This document shows, piece after piece, positions 39,978 to 48,728 of a stretch of DNA of 64,000 nucleotides. The notes beneath the pieces are model-generated. The model saw only the letters and a program-made list of their open reading frames with translations. It was not told the origin of the DNA and searched no databases. Each line of letters starts with the position of its first letter. Position 1 is the stretch's first letter. The translations under genes were made by a program, and so were the position numbers. The stretch is from Batrachochytrium dendrobatidis JAM81 (lineage: Eukaryota; Chytridiomycota; Chytridiomycetes; Rhizophydiales): NCBI RefSeq assembly GCF_000203795.2, contig NW_006281107.1, positions 320,965 through 384,964 of the forward strand, in the 5' to 3' direction.

Positions 39978-42047
39978 ATGCATCTGCCACGTCTTGTACC
40001 TGCAAGTACTGTTTTAGCCATCATTTGCGAGACAGCTGTTGCGTTTAGGAGAGTGCCGTACGCACAATCCAGATCTCGTCGCACATTCGCGTCTTACTCG
40101 AATCTACCATCCAAACAAAAAACGAATGCTTTTTTAGTAAACTTGAATAACATACCATCAAGTAGCTCGCTTCCAACAATAGATCAGCGTCCCACGACAA
40201 CAGTGGATGTTGCTACAGACTCGATGCAAAGCACAACAGAGTTCAAGCAAACCGCGCTCGCTTCTACCGACGATGCAGTAATTTTACCAGTTCTATACTC
40301 GACCAGTACTACAGTCTCGGACCAATCCCTGTCGCCATCGACTGTAAAAACGCCTAGCAGTGATGTCAATTTTGAATTGATTGATGCAACTGATTCTTTG
40401 ATAACATCAGATGCATTTTCACCTACTGCACTTGAAGCAGCGGAAACCCAATTTTTCCTTACTCGAACACCATCACAAGATTCAGTCGCTTCGCCTATAT
40501 TGTTGAGCAATGTACCGCTTGATTTTTCAACTCCGACTCAAACCACTTTTCTGCAGGAATTTTCAACAGCATTGCCATTGGAATCTACAGTTGATGTATT
40601 TGATCCGGCATCCACATTGCCAGCGATTGACAACCCATATACTACAAACACGGTTGAAACACCAGCTCCTATTTCTGTTCCAATCGAAATCAACAATAGG
40701 TTCATGGACTCTCCAGATAGTTTGTTGGGACAGATAGATATTCTTATTACACGATACGGCTCTAAGCCAAGGGTACCAAGTCGTAAAGCAAGAAGTGTCA
40801 GCAGTTTGGCTGCTCCAAGGAATGTCGAAGTCACCAACAGTGCTGATGCGCAATATTATGGTCGAATCGCTTTGGGAACACCGCCGCAAAGCTTTCTGGT
40901 TCAGTTTGATACTGGATCAGCAAATCTCTGGTAAGTGATTTGATCAAATGGTTAGAAGCATGTGCAGATGCTGGTACATCTAGTTTGAATTTTTGACACA
41001 AATTGACAACATGGCATATACTACTTTTAAACTCGATGAATCTATAGGCTTCCCTCGACGCGATGCTCGGATCCAGCCTGTGTAAAGCATTCTCAGTTCA
41101 ATCGATTGCTTTCATCCACCTGGACTTCACTCACGCAAACGTTTTCCATTCAATGTATGTAAATATAAATGTCAAAAGTGGTAGCACATTTGTTGGGGTT
41201 AAATAGGAATCGGCCTGTTATGATTAGCATAGCAACTAGATGGCCCTGTTTATGTCGGATATGCACTTGTTTGCATTCATTACTAACTAGATATGTGTAT
41301 TTTCTATGAATAGATGGAACAGGATCGCTTAGTGGTGTCATGTCCTCTGATACCTTTTATATGGCTGGTCTGACTGTCACAAACCAAAGCTTTGCCGAGT
41401 CTGTATCTCAGCCAGGCACGACATTCATCAACACAAAGTATGATGGAGTTCTTGGATTAGGCATGCGCGAAATTTCAATCAATAATGTAGCAACACCAAT
41501 GGAAAATATGCATGCGCAAGGTTTGATACCAGCTGGAGTATTTGGATTATATCTTACCAAGAACAGTGCACCAGGTTCGGTATTGACAATTGGTGGATAT
41601 GATCCAAGCCATGTTGATGGATCCATTACATGGCTGCCACTGTCCAAACGACAATTTTGGCAAGTGGGGTTAACCTCGGTAACCTTTAATGGCACAACTC
41701 TCATACAAAATGCACAAGCCGTGTTTGATAGTGGGACGTCGCTTATAGCCATCCCAACAGTATCTGCGACACTGATCCACCAACAACTTGGTGCGATTCC
41801 ATATCAAAACGGACTTCAGTTGATACCGTGCACAGGACTGCCTTCAGTTACCTTTATGTTGAACAATGTGTCATTTACGCTGCGCAACGAAGACTATGTG
41901 ATTCCATTTGGATTTGGATACTGCGTGTCAGCATTTGTTGGACTAGATATGCATGGGTTTTGGATATTGGGCGATTCGTTTATGAAGCTGTACTATACTA
42001 TTTTTGATTCTGATAACAATCGCATTGGAATTGCCAATTCACGATGA
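39978..42047 (+). CDS. Secreted pepsin-like aspartyl protease (A1 family), paralogue of the 35604 gene
   Basis: Three exons, 39978-40930, 41048-41154 and 41314-42047, join to 598 codons (597 aa). The signal peptide runs [21 protein letters not shown] Ser/Thr-rich prodomain of about 260 residues follows, with a basic SRKARS site before the mature domain. Active-site motifs are DTGSANLW (about 311) and DSGTSLIA (about 492), both intact; YGTGSLSG forms the flap and FWILGDSFM lies near the end. Introns fall at the same two codons as in the paralogue (inside the Trp codon after ANL and inside the Tyr codon of the flap). The two genes are transcribed away from each other, which fits an inverted duplication. 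The prodomain is about 160 residues shorter than in the paralogue. Confidence 0.93.
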
Positions 42048-42532
42048 TGTAGTGTTGAATGGACTGTATTTTCAATGTTGAACTCGATTGTGAGATAAAT
42101 ATATCTTGTGTTGAATAAACAATATGAATTGAGTATTAGTTATCAAAATGATTCTAATCGGTAGACTTGGTTGTTTTGGCTGTATTCTAGATTTGTTTAG
42201 CATTGGGACTCGGTCGGGTTTAATCACCATAGACTAGCCAATGGGGCTTCAATACTATTACAAAGTCTGCTTTGTTTTTGGCTGGCATTTTACAGAGTAA
42301 AAACAGTGTTGGGATAAATGGGAAGACCAAGAGAGTTGGCATGCTCAATGTGGTGATAAGTTGTGATCAATGGCTTTAATATTTACCATGATTACAAGTC
42401 CAAATGTTGTCATGCACTCAATGATATACATTTGATTGAAGAGTTACCAAAGCTATCTCTATCTAATCAGTAGCTGATTTTATCCAAAGTAGCCCCGACT
42501 TTGATGAGATCGCATCTCTGTCGAGTATTGGC
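42048..42532. other. Intergenic gap
   Basis: No coding, RNA or repeat feature was recognised between the protease stop and the small minus-strand frame. Confidence 0.4.
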
Positions 42533-42908
42533 TCAGTCGACTTTTTCAATGACAACAAACGTGATTGCCTTTTCAATGGAGTCGTTTAAAAAATACTCGA
42601 CAGTTTTGTTTGGAGTCGCTGTTGAGCAAGCATCATCGTGTAAAAGTTGTGGATCTTTCCATGTTGAAGCAACGTAGTCTCGTAATTCTTTATTGGTTTC
42701 ATCTAAATTGCATGTGTTCTTGATTGCATATACAATACCATTTTCAATGGTAAACAGATACTTTTCATCTTCAAAAACCTCTTTGTTCATTAGGTCCTTG
42801 ATTTCTGTATTCGTTTCTTGATCCAAAGTAGTATAAATAGGACACCGAATAATACCAGTTTTTTTAGGTGACTTGAATTTGCTCTAAAGCTGTCAAAATA
42901 ACAAGTTA
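42533..42908 (-). CDS. Unrecognised coding exon, possibly last exon of a small gene
   Basis: Reading from a good acceptor (TTGACAGCTTTAG, ending at 42909) gives about 125 codons to a stop at 42533. The frame begins SKFKSPKKTGIIRCPIYTTL and ends TFVVIEKVD. It is acidic, has no signal peptide or known domain, and codon use looks coding-like. If the acceptor is not used, the first ATG is at 42826. The upstream exon could not be identified; a GTGAGT donor lies near 42991. It could also be a decayed fragment linked to the secreted-protein locus upstream. Confidence 0.4.
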
Positions 42909-43242
42909 TCAGATATGAGCATCAAGGTCAGAAACCTAAGGGTAATCGCATTCAAGTTTGAATTATTAGGAGCTATTTGTGCAAGACTCACCAATGCTTT
43001 AAATGGATCCTGCCATTATACCAAGATCTGGTAGTAAAGTTATATAGTAACCACGATCAGGTTATTGTTTAACGTTTATTGGATGATTCTTACTAAAACT
43101 TATTATTACCTTTTCAGGAATGGTAAGATGGTTCTACAAGAAGACTACAGAAAACTCCAGCGAAAACAGATGCAAGTTGTGAATTCCATTGTTGCTTGCC
43201 AGATCGACTGCCAAATAGTGTATAGAGAGCATCCTAAGCCAG

Positions 43243-43611
43243 TCATCTCAATAATGAGGAATATGACATCAGCAATAAATGGATGATGATATTCTTCCAT
43301 TTCATTGTCAGTCTCAAAAAGACAGTGACAGAATAACCAAGTCCTAAACCAAATGAAAAGCAAAAACACAAAATGCATTGGTCCAGGTAAGTCACTAAAG
43401 GAATCACTATGATTGTGTTGGTGATTGAAACTTGAGCTTCTTCTAATACATCCTTCAAATCAGAGGCTCTTAATACTTCAATAATCGAGTTTCCTATTTT
43501 CAAATCCAAATTGCAAATAGGAGTCTGCAAAGCAGGCATAACTGCTTCTTTTATCGCACATTTCAGAGCTGAAATAGTCTTGCCTTTAAATTTATTCAAA
43601 ATTAAATTCAT
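43243..43611 (-). CDS. Small hypothetical protein, possibly the displaced C-terminal part of the 43622 gene
   Basis: The ATG at 43611 opens a 122-aa frame about ten bases after the stop of the secreted gene at 43622. The same frame stays open back into that gene. The first half is amphipathic (LNKFKGKTISALKCAIKEA, SIIEVLRASDLKDVLEEAQ); the second half is strongly hydrophobic with at least one membrane helix. No family was recognised. It may be a separate gene or the rest of a longer protein after a frameshift. Confidence 0.4.
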   Translation of the reverse strand: MNLILNKFKGKTISALKCAIKEAVMPALQTPICNLDLKIGNSIIEVLRASDLKDVLEEAQVSITNTIIVIPLVTYLDQCILCFCFSFGLGLGYSVTVFLRLTMKWKNIIIHLLLMSYSSLLR

Positions 43612-43621
43612 TGACGAATCA

Positions 43622-44323
43622 TCAATCTGAATCTGAACTCGACTCTTCTGAATCCGACTCTTCAAAGTCTGAATCCGGCTCTTCATATTTCAAACCATAG
43701 CCTTCCATAAACATTTTCAATCGTTGTTTGATACTATATAGTACTCTTTTTGCTTCTTCACAATCTTTTCTCATTTTTTGTTGAGTTTCTGGGCTGCACC
43801 TTGGCTCAGATATACCTTTGCCTTTTCTTAAACCTTTCCATTGGCTTAATTGATGAAACACACTATCATAATAGGCTCGACACATGCTCTTTTCCACTTC
43901 TTTAAACTCTTCAAGTTTTTGCTTTAGACTATCCAAGGTTTTCCGATTTCTTTCGCTTAATACAACCGCTTGATTTGGAGCAGTATTTCCCGACTCTTCT
44001 TCGTCCATTGGCTGTTGCTGGTCTTGATTGGAAGTGCTTGGACCGGGTTGATTCGTTGATTGTTCCCGACTTCGTTTTGGAGCACTTGGACCAGGCTCAC
44101 TGATTGGGCGTTTTCGACTTCGTTTTGGAACACCTGGATCAGTTCGATACAACAAGTATTGCTGGCCTTGTCCGGAAGTGCCTGGCTCAGGTTCATTGGT
44201 TGGACCAGACACTTGACTGAAAGTGCTTGATGCCTGAACTGAGTCATTGCTATTATCTGAAACCAGTATTGCATTAGCGGTTGCTGCCGCGCTCAGTACG
44301 AATAAAATGTCAATGAACTTCAT
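43622..44323 (-). CDS. Secreted, disordered/coiled-coil protein of lineage-specific type
   Basis: This single-exon gene gives 233 aa. A clear signal peptide (MKFIDILFVLSAAATANA) is followed by a disordered region with repeated (S/P)EPGPSAPKRSR, DPGVPKRSRKR and NQPGPSTSNQD motifs. Next is a charged coiled coil (RKTLDSLKQKLEEFKEVEKS), a Cys-containing helical part (SPETQQKMRKDCEEAKRVL) and an acidic Ser/Asp/Glu end. Chytrid genomes are known to carry large families of secreted proteins with this layout and unknown function; membership is inferred from layout and not from a search. The basic PKRSRKR motifs behind a signal peptide are unusual for a purely extracellular protein. Confidence 0.75.
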   Translation of the reverse strand: MKFIDILFVLSAAATANAILVSDNSNDSVQASSTFSQVSGPTNEPEPGTSGQGQQYLLYRTDPGVPKRSRKRPISEPGPSAPKRSREQSTNQPGPSTSNQDQQQPMDEEESGNTAPNQAVVLSERNRKTLDSLKQKLEEFKEVEKSMCRAYYDSVFHQLSQWKGLRKGKGISEPRCSPETQQKMRKDCEEAKRVLYSIKQRLKMFMEGYGLKYEEPDSDFEESDSEESSSDSD

Positions 44324-44940
44324 TAGATTAATGGATGGGCTTAAAAGATGGTTAGATGGGCAGATTGTTAATTATAAAATTAAACTTAATTGTATTTGTA
44401 TGTTTTGTATAGCAAACCAACCCTTTTAGGTTAACCAATTATACAGAGTTATTTGATTGCTTGTAGCGGTTTACTATCAAACTAGACAATATGCTACTCC
44501 CTATTCATAGTATCATATTATGCTTTTACGACCCTTTGGTCAGGTATATTGAAAAGCACCCTTCAATAGTGTTGTGTAACCACAAACGCTTCGTTTTACA
44601 GCTGTGTATGTGTAAAATGGATCACTTGTATTCATTGTACAATGATTGTGTTCTACATTGCAATACACAATGGTTACATATTTGGTTGATTGCTATTACA
44701 CATTGACTAAACTGTGTGTTTGATGGACAATAGCTAAGGATCGTGAACATACGATGGCATATTGATGGTTGTCATTATTGTCAAGTGTGTTGCAGTTGAT
44801 CAAGGATGTGAATGAACAAACCAATATTCGATTGTATTGTTTTATTAACAAGGAAGAGAGTGTGTTTATAAGATGGAAGAAACCAAGAAAGTCATGTGAA
44901 TTCCAGTTCAAACGTCATTGTTGATGGTTTTTGATTGTTA
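44324..44940. other. Intergenic gap with a solo element end
   Basis: The stretch at about 44598-44623 (TTACAGCTGTGTATGTGTAA) resembles a left terminus of the inverted-terminus element family, without a detectable partner. Nothing else was recognised. Confidence 0.4.
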
Positions 44941-44951
44941 AACTATTCAGA

Positions 44952-45039
44952 AATGTCTCACATTCACACACTACTAATGTCTCACACAATGCAAGTCAAC
45001 ACTCTCACACTAGTAATGTCTCACATTAATGAGACATTA
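44952..45039. promoter_or_regulatory. Repeated AATGTCTCACA motifs and inverted repeat upstream of the Crinkler gene
   Basis: Three copies of AATGTCTCACA occur at 44952-44962, 44976-44986 and 45015-45025. The third forms an inverted repeat: TAATGTCTC (45014-45022) pairs with GAGACATTA (45031-45039) across 8 bases. The cluster lies about 160-245 bases before the ATG at 45196. Regulatory function is inference. Confidence 0.45.
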
Positions 45040-45195
45040 ATTCTGGTGTAAATTTGACTAATTTCCAAATATTTAAATCGTGTGAATTGTCTTGAAATAT
45101 CCCAAAATTTTGTTATTTTGACTCGATTAAAAAGTCGATTTTTGTTTTACAATTTGACAAATAAATTGCTTTTTTACTCTTTTTCTTTTCATAAA

Positions 45196-46887
45196 ATGAA
45201 CACAGACGACCGATTCCTTAACGTCCAATATGGCACTATTTCTACTGAAATTGACATTACTGGAATCAGTAGACTTGGTGGAGTTCAGGATGCCATCAAG
45301 AGAGAACTTGCTGAAGACGTTTCTGTCCCACCTGCTTTCATTCAACTATACGACCAGCAAGGCCAACTAATCAACACCTGGGCTTTACTCGACTCCCTTC
45401 CTCAAGAATACTTTACTCAAGATGGTTATTGTGTTGTTATTGGTTGTTTACCACTACCTCCAATACAACCTACTCAAACTTACCTAGGTTCAGCATCTGC
45501 TGCAGCCTCATCCGCACTACTGGATTTTTGGACTGCTTTCACAAACTACCCTAACCCTCTTGAAGGAAACACTGTTGTCCAACTTCCAACAGACGTATTC
45601 ATCCTTGGAAACCATTCAATTGGATCATCCATTTTCATCCGTCCTTGTTATCCTAAACTTCTTGAAAAATCACTATCTATTGTGCAATCTGCTGATATAC
45701 GTCATTTGATCATCCTTGGAAATCCTGGAATTGGCAAGACATATTTTGGTTACTTTTTGCTGTTGCATCTTGCTCGCTCTGGTGCTACAGTCGTGTATGA
45801 GAGTGGAGCTGATCAAAAAAGATATCTGCTTACTCCCAATGGTGTACTCGAAGGAGGAAAGGATGCTTTTTGGAAAATCTTGGATTCCTCGTCAACATTC
45901 TACATTGTTGATGGCTCGGCACCTGTTGATGTTGATGCCAAGACCATTCTTGTTACTTCACCTCGTCGGGAAATTTGGCATCGGTTTTCCAAGGGGTCCT
46001 GCGACATTCGGTATATGCCAGTGTGGTCAAAAGAAGAATTGCATTCTTGTCGCTCAATGCTGTTTCCTACAGTCCCACAAGAATTGGTTGAAAGTCTGTA
46101 TTTGAAGTGGGGAGGAATTGCTCGTTATGTTCTTAAATATGCATTGGTAAAAGAACAACAGGATTTTCTCGATAAAGCTTTAAATATTTCCAATATCGAT
46201 TCAGTTGTCAAGTCTTTTGGTAAATATGGTGAACACCTAGACGCTTCAAGTTGTTTGATTCATATATCAGTCAAGGATGGCTTCCACAGTGGTCCTTATC
46301 AGTTTGCTTCTGACTATGTGGTTGATGAAATTTACAACCGTGTCTATGCCAGAGACCGAGATCATCTTATCAGATTTGTTTCTGTTACTCGAGAAATTGG
46401 TGAAACTGGTCAACTTAATAGGGCATTATTTGAAAAGCACGCTCATACAGTCATTGCTAAAGGTGGTTCATTCAAGATTCGTGATTTACGTACCAAGCTG
46501 GAGTCTACACTTCAACTGCCAATGGATCTTAGTACTTTGTTATTGTCCAACAATTCTCAAGTTCAAGACGCAACGAATTGCTATTTCCGTCCCATTAGCA
46601 ATACTTTTGAATCTGTTGATTCGTTCATCAAGCCAAATCTACTTTTCCAAATGACTGGTGCCAAAGATCATCCTTGCAAACAGACTGGGATTTGTGATGT
46701 TTTGGAAATACTTGGTAATCCGTCAAAACCAGAACTGTATTTTGTTGTACCTCCTGATCGTTTTGCCTGTTTTACACACCAAAGCTACCATGGAACAGAT
46801 GGTCAAGTGTTGTCACAAAACGATACTATTGCGAGTGTTGAGAAGTTGATTCGATTTGTTTTGACGTTTGAACCATCTCATCAATAA
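45196..46887 (+). CDS. Crinkler (CRN)-like protein with P-loop NTPase domain
   Basis: This single-exon gene gives 563 aa. The start MNTDDRFLNV is preferred over the non-ATG open frame running in from 45082. Residues 1-83 form a ubiquitin-like header as in Crinkler-RHS-type proteins. A short linker follows, then a STAND-like P-loop region with LIILGNPGIGKTYFGYF (Walker A 175-182) and TFYIVDG (Walker B position, 234-240). Late motifs are MPVWSKEEL, WGGIARYVL, LLFQMT, a KPELYFVVPPDRF strand and a C-terminal LIRFVLTFEP. Known Crinkler-type proteins in oomycetes and chytrids pair such an NTPase with a restriction-nuclease-like fold and often act in host nuclei; they also occur in free-living eukaryotes. 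No N-terminal secretion signal is visible. The C-terminal nuclease assignment is inferred from family architecture, not seen directly. Confidence 0.82.
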   Translation: MNTDDRFLNVQYGTISTEIDITGISRLGGVQDAIKRELAEDVSVPPAFIQLYDQQGQLINTWALLDSLPQEYFTQDGYCVVIGCLPLPPIQPTQTYLGSASAAASSALLDFWTAFTNYPNPLEGNTVVQLPTDVFILGNHSIGSSIFIRPCYPKLLEKSLSIVQSADIRHLIILGNPGIGKTYFGYFLLLHLARSGATVVYESGADQKRYLLTPNGVLEGGKDAFWKILDSSSTFYIVDGSAPVDVDAKTILVTSPRREIWHRFSKGSCDIRYMPVWSKEELHSCRSMLFPTVPQELVESLYLKWGGIARYVLKYALVKEQQDFLDKALNISNIDSVVKSFGKYGEHLDASSCLIHISVKDGFHSGPYQFASDYVVDEIYNRVYARDRDHLIRFVSVTREIGETGQLNRALFEKHAHTVIAKGGSFKIRDLRTKLESTLQLPMDLSTLLLSNNSQVQDATNCYFRPISNTFESVDSFIKPNLLFQMTGAKDHPCKQTGICDVLEILGNPSKPELYFVVPPDRFACFTHQSYHGTDGQVLSQNDTIASVEKLIRFVLTFEPSHQ

Positions 46888-46899
46888 GGTATGTAGACT

Positions 46900-47082
46900 A
46901 GAATTAATGATTTTTATTGGCCGCATAACGCTAATCCTAACTCTGTTTCTCGACCTCGTTCTACACAATACACGGCGTTTGATTTCTTAAAGGTGAATAA
47001 TATCGTATGGGTTCCATCGGACAATAAACCTCACTTTGTGGAAATGACCACTTTCATTGTCAGCAACTTCCCAATCGTGTAA
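46900..47082 (+). pseudogene. Short coding-like relic downstream of the Crinkler gene
   Basis: A 60-codon open frame without ATG starts 12 bases after the Crinkler stop. It reads with good coding character (WPHNANPNSVSRPRS, VNNIVWVPSDNKPHF, TFIVSN) and ends in TAA. A donor-like AAG|GTATGT sits immediately after the Crinkler stop, so a 3' UTR intron or former exon is possible. No family was recognised. Confidence 0.35.
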
Positions 47083-47329
47083 TTTAATCGCTTTGGTTTT
47101 GAAACCTATAGTTTCTTGTAAATAATTGCATATCCCAAGACTGTTTTCCACCATACAGTTTTGAAACTAATATTTTGATTCAAGAACAAACTGCGTTTTC
47201 CTTTTTCTTTTGCAAATAAAAGTTGTTTTGTTGCTTACAATTTTGGACAATCAATTGACTGCCAAACTGTACAGCAGTTTTGCTGACATTGGATTTGTCC
47301 GATCAATAGTCTCGGGTTTCAAACTTGAA

Positions 47330-47760
47330 TCAAACTCCCAGCTGACGAAACACTGCAGGGATTGTTACAAGCACAAAAGCAGCTGTTTCAAGAGATGCTG
47401 GTATGATACAAGGAGTACCAGAAAGTATACTCTTACAAAGAATTGTTTGCAACTGAATTGAATCAAATAGCCATACGTGATAAACAGCGGGTTGATTCTG
47501 GCTTTATTCCCAATCAATGGTATTGACAAAACCAACCGGGGATGAGCCAGGATCAAGAGGTGGAGGCTAGACAAAATTATGAATGGAATATGCTAGAGTA
47601 TCAAAAAGATGATCAAAAAAAGCGTGGAATTCAACAGATCAGCAATGATGCCCAAATGCATAGTGTAATCAAGCAGATTTGAATCCATTTTGGCATTGCA
47701 AGACACAATATCACATTTGGAAGAGTTGATTGGAAATATAAAGACTCGTACTCGATAAAC
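47330..47760 (+). pseudogene. Coiled-coil coding relic with stops and frameshifts
   Basis: Pieces in alternating frames read ADETLQGLLQAQKQLFQEM, then (after a stop) KELFATELNQIAIRDKQRV, QDQEVEARQNYEWNMLEYQ and SILALQDTISHLEELIGNI. All are charged and helical, consistent with one former coiled-coil protein. In-frame stops at several points and no consistent splice path suggest decay. Family unknown. Confidence 0.35.
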
Positions 47761-48728
47761 ACAGACTTGTCAGTGGTTTGATTTTATACTCTATCATTCT
47801 TACAACAAGATCCAGCTAAACCCAGTCTGATGTGTACATTAACGCTTAGTACTGGTTAAAAAACTACCCATTGTATCCAATTTGAGGCATCAAGTATGAG
47901 TCTGGCACAAATAGCTCGTATTTATTATGAATTACAAGCAAAGCTATTGACTATTCTACCCTAATACTTTTGACTTGAATTCCTTTCTGCGAATAATTTA
48001 TGTTTTGACAACTTTGTACATGATTTAGCAGTAAGTGTCGGTTAAAAAAACTGGTATCATCGGGTGTTCTATCTATACTACTTTCGATTGATCGAATGTC
48101 AATATGTTTGTACAACAGTTTGGTACAACTGACTGTCTGTGGATTATTATCACACGAGTCAATGCTGACCTGATTTACGATATTCAGTGTTGTTGGAATA
48201 TCAACACAACATCAACACCAAACATCAGATCGACACTGCACGTTGATGTTGATGGATGCAACATGAATATTGAAACAATGCATCATAATGCGTACAAGTC
48301 GCAGATTGCAGTTCAAACTCAATGCAAAGTGCACATTGTTACAGTTTGGTCATGAATATCATCAACAAATGTGTACACAGAGTTGTATTGACAACATTGA
48401 CAGTCAAACACAATACATGAATATGGGTTCAAACTTGGTGATTGTACAATATATGATTACCAAATGTGCACAAAGTGTAAATTCAACATTATAGTCTGAT
48501 TGTGTGTCATATGATGATCGTTGTATATTAAAACTAATTTCCAATAAATGCAACAAGTATTTAAACATTGCTTATTCAAAGTCTACGGGTAAATGCAAGT
48601 GTCTGTCATGGTTTATTGAATCAATAGTTTGAAATAAGATTTGTATAATCCAACACATTGTTTTTCGAATACTGACAGTCAATAATTATTAAGCTAATTA
48701 TCAGCATATGATATCTAAACCACCCGAC
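47761..48728. other. Intergenic gap
   Basis: This stretch is AT-rich. Small frames at 48104-48494 overlap in three phases and look like chance. Near 48195-48255 the words CAACATCAAC and GTTGATGTTG form a loose inverted repeat. Nothing else was recognised. Confidence 0.35.

Noticed and set aside
48104..48494. Two overlapping small plus-strand frames
   Set aside because: Different frames overlap each other with no splice signals or conserved motif; likely chance in AT-rich DNA.
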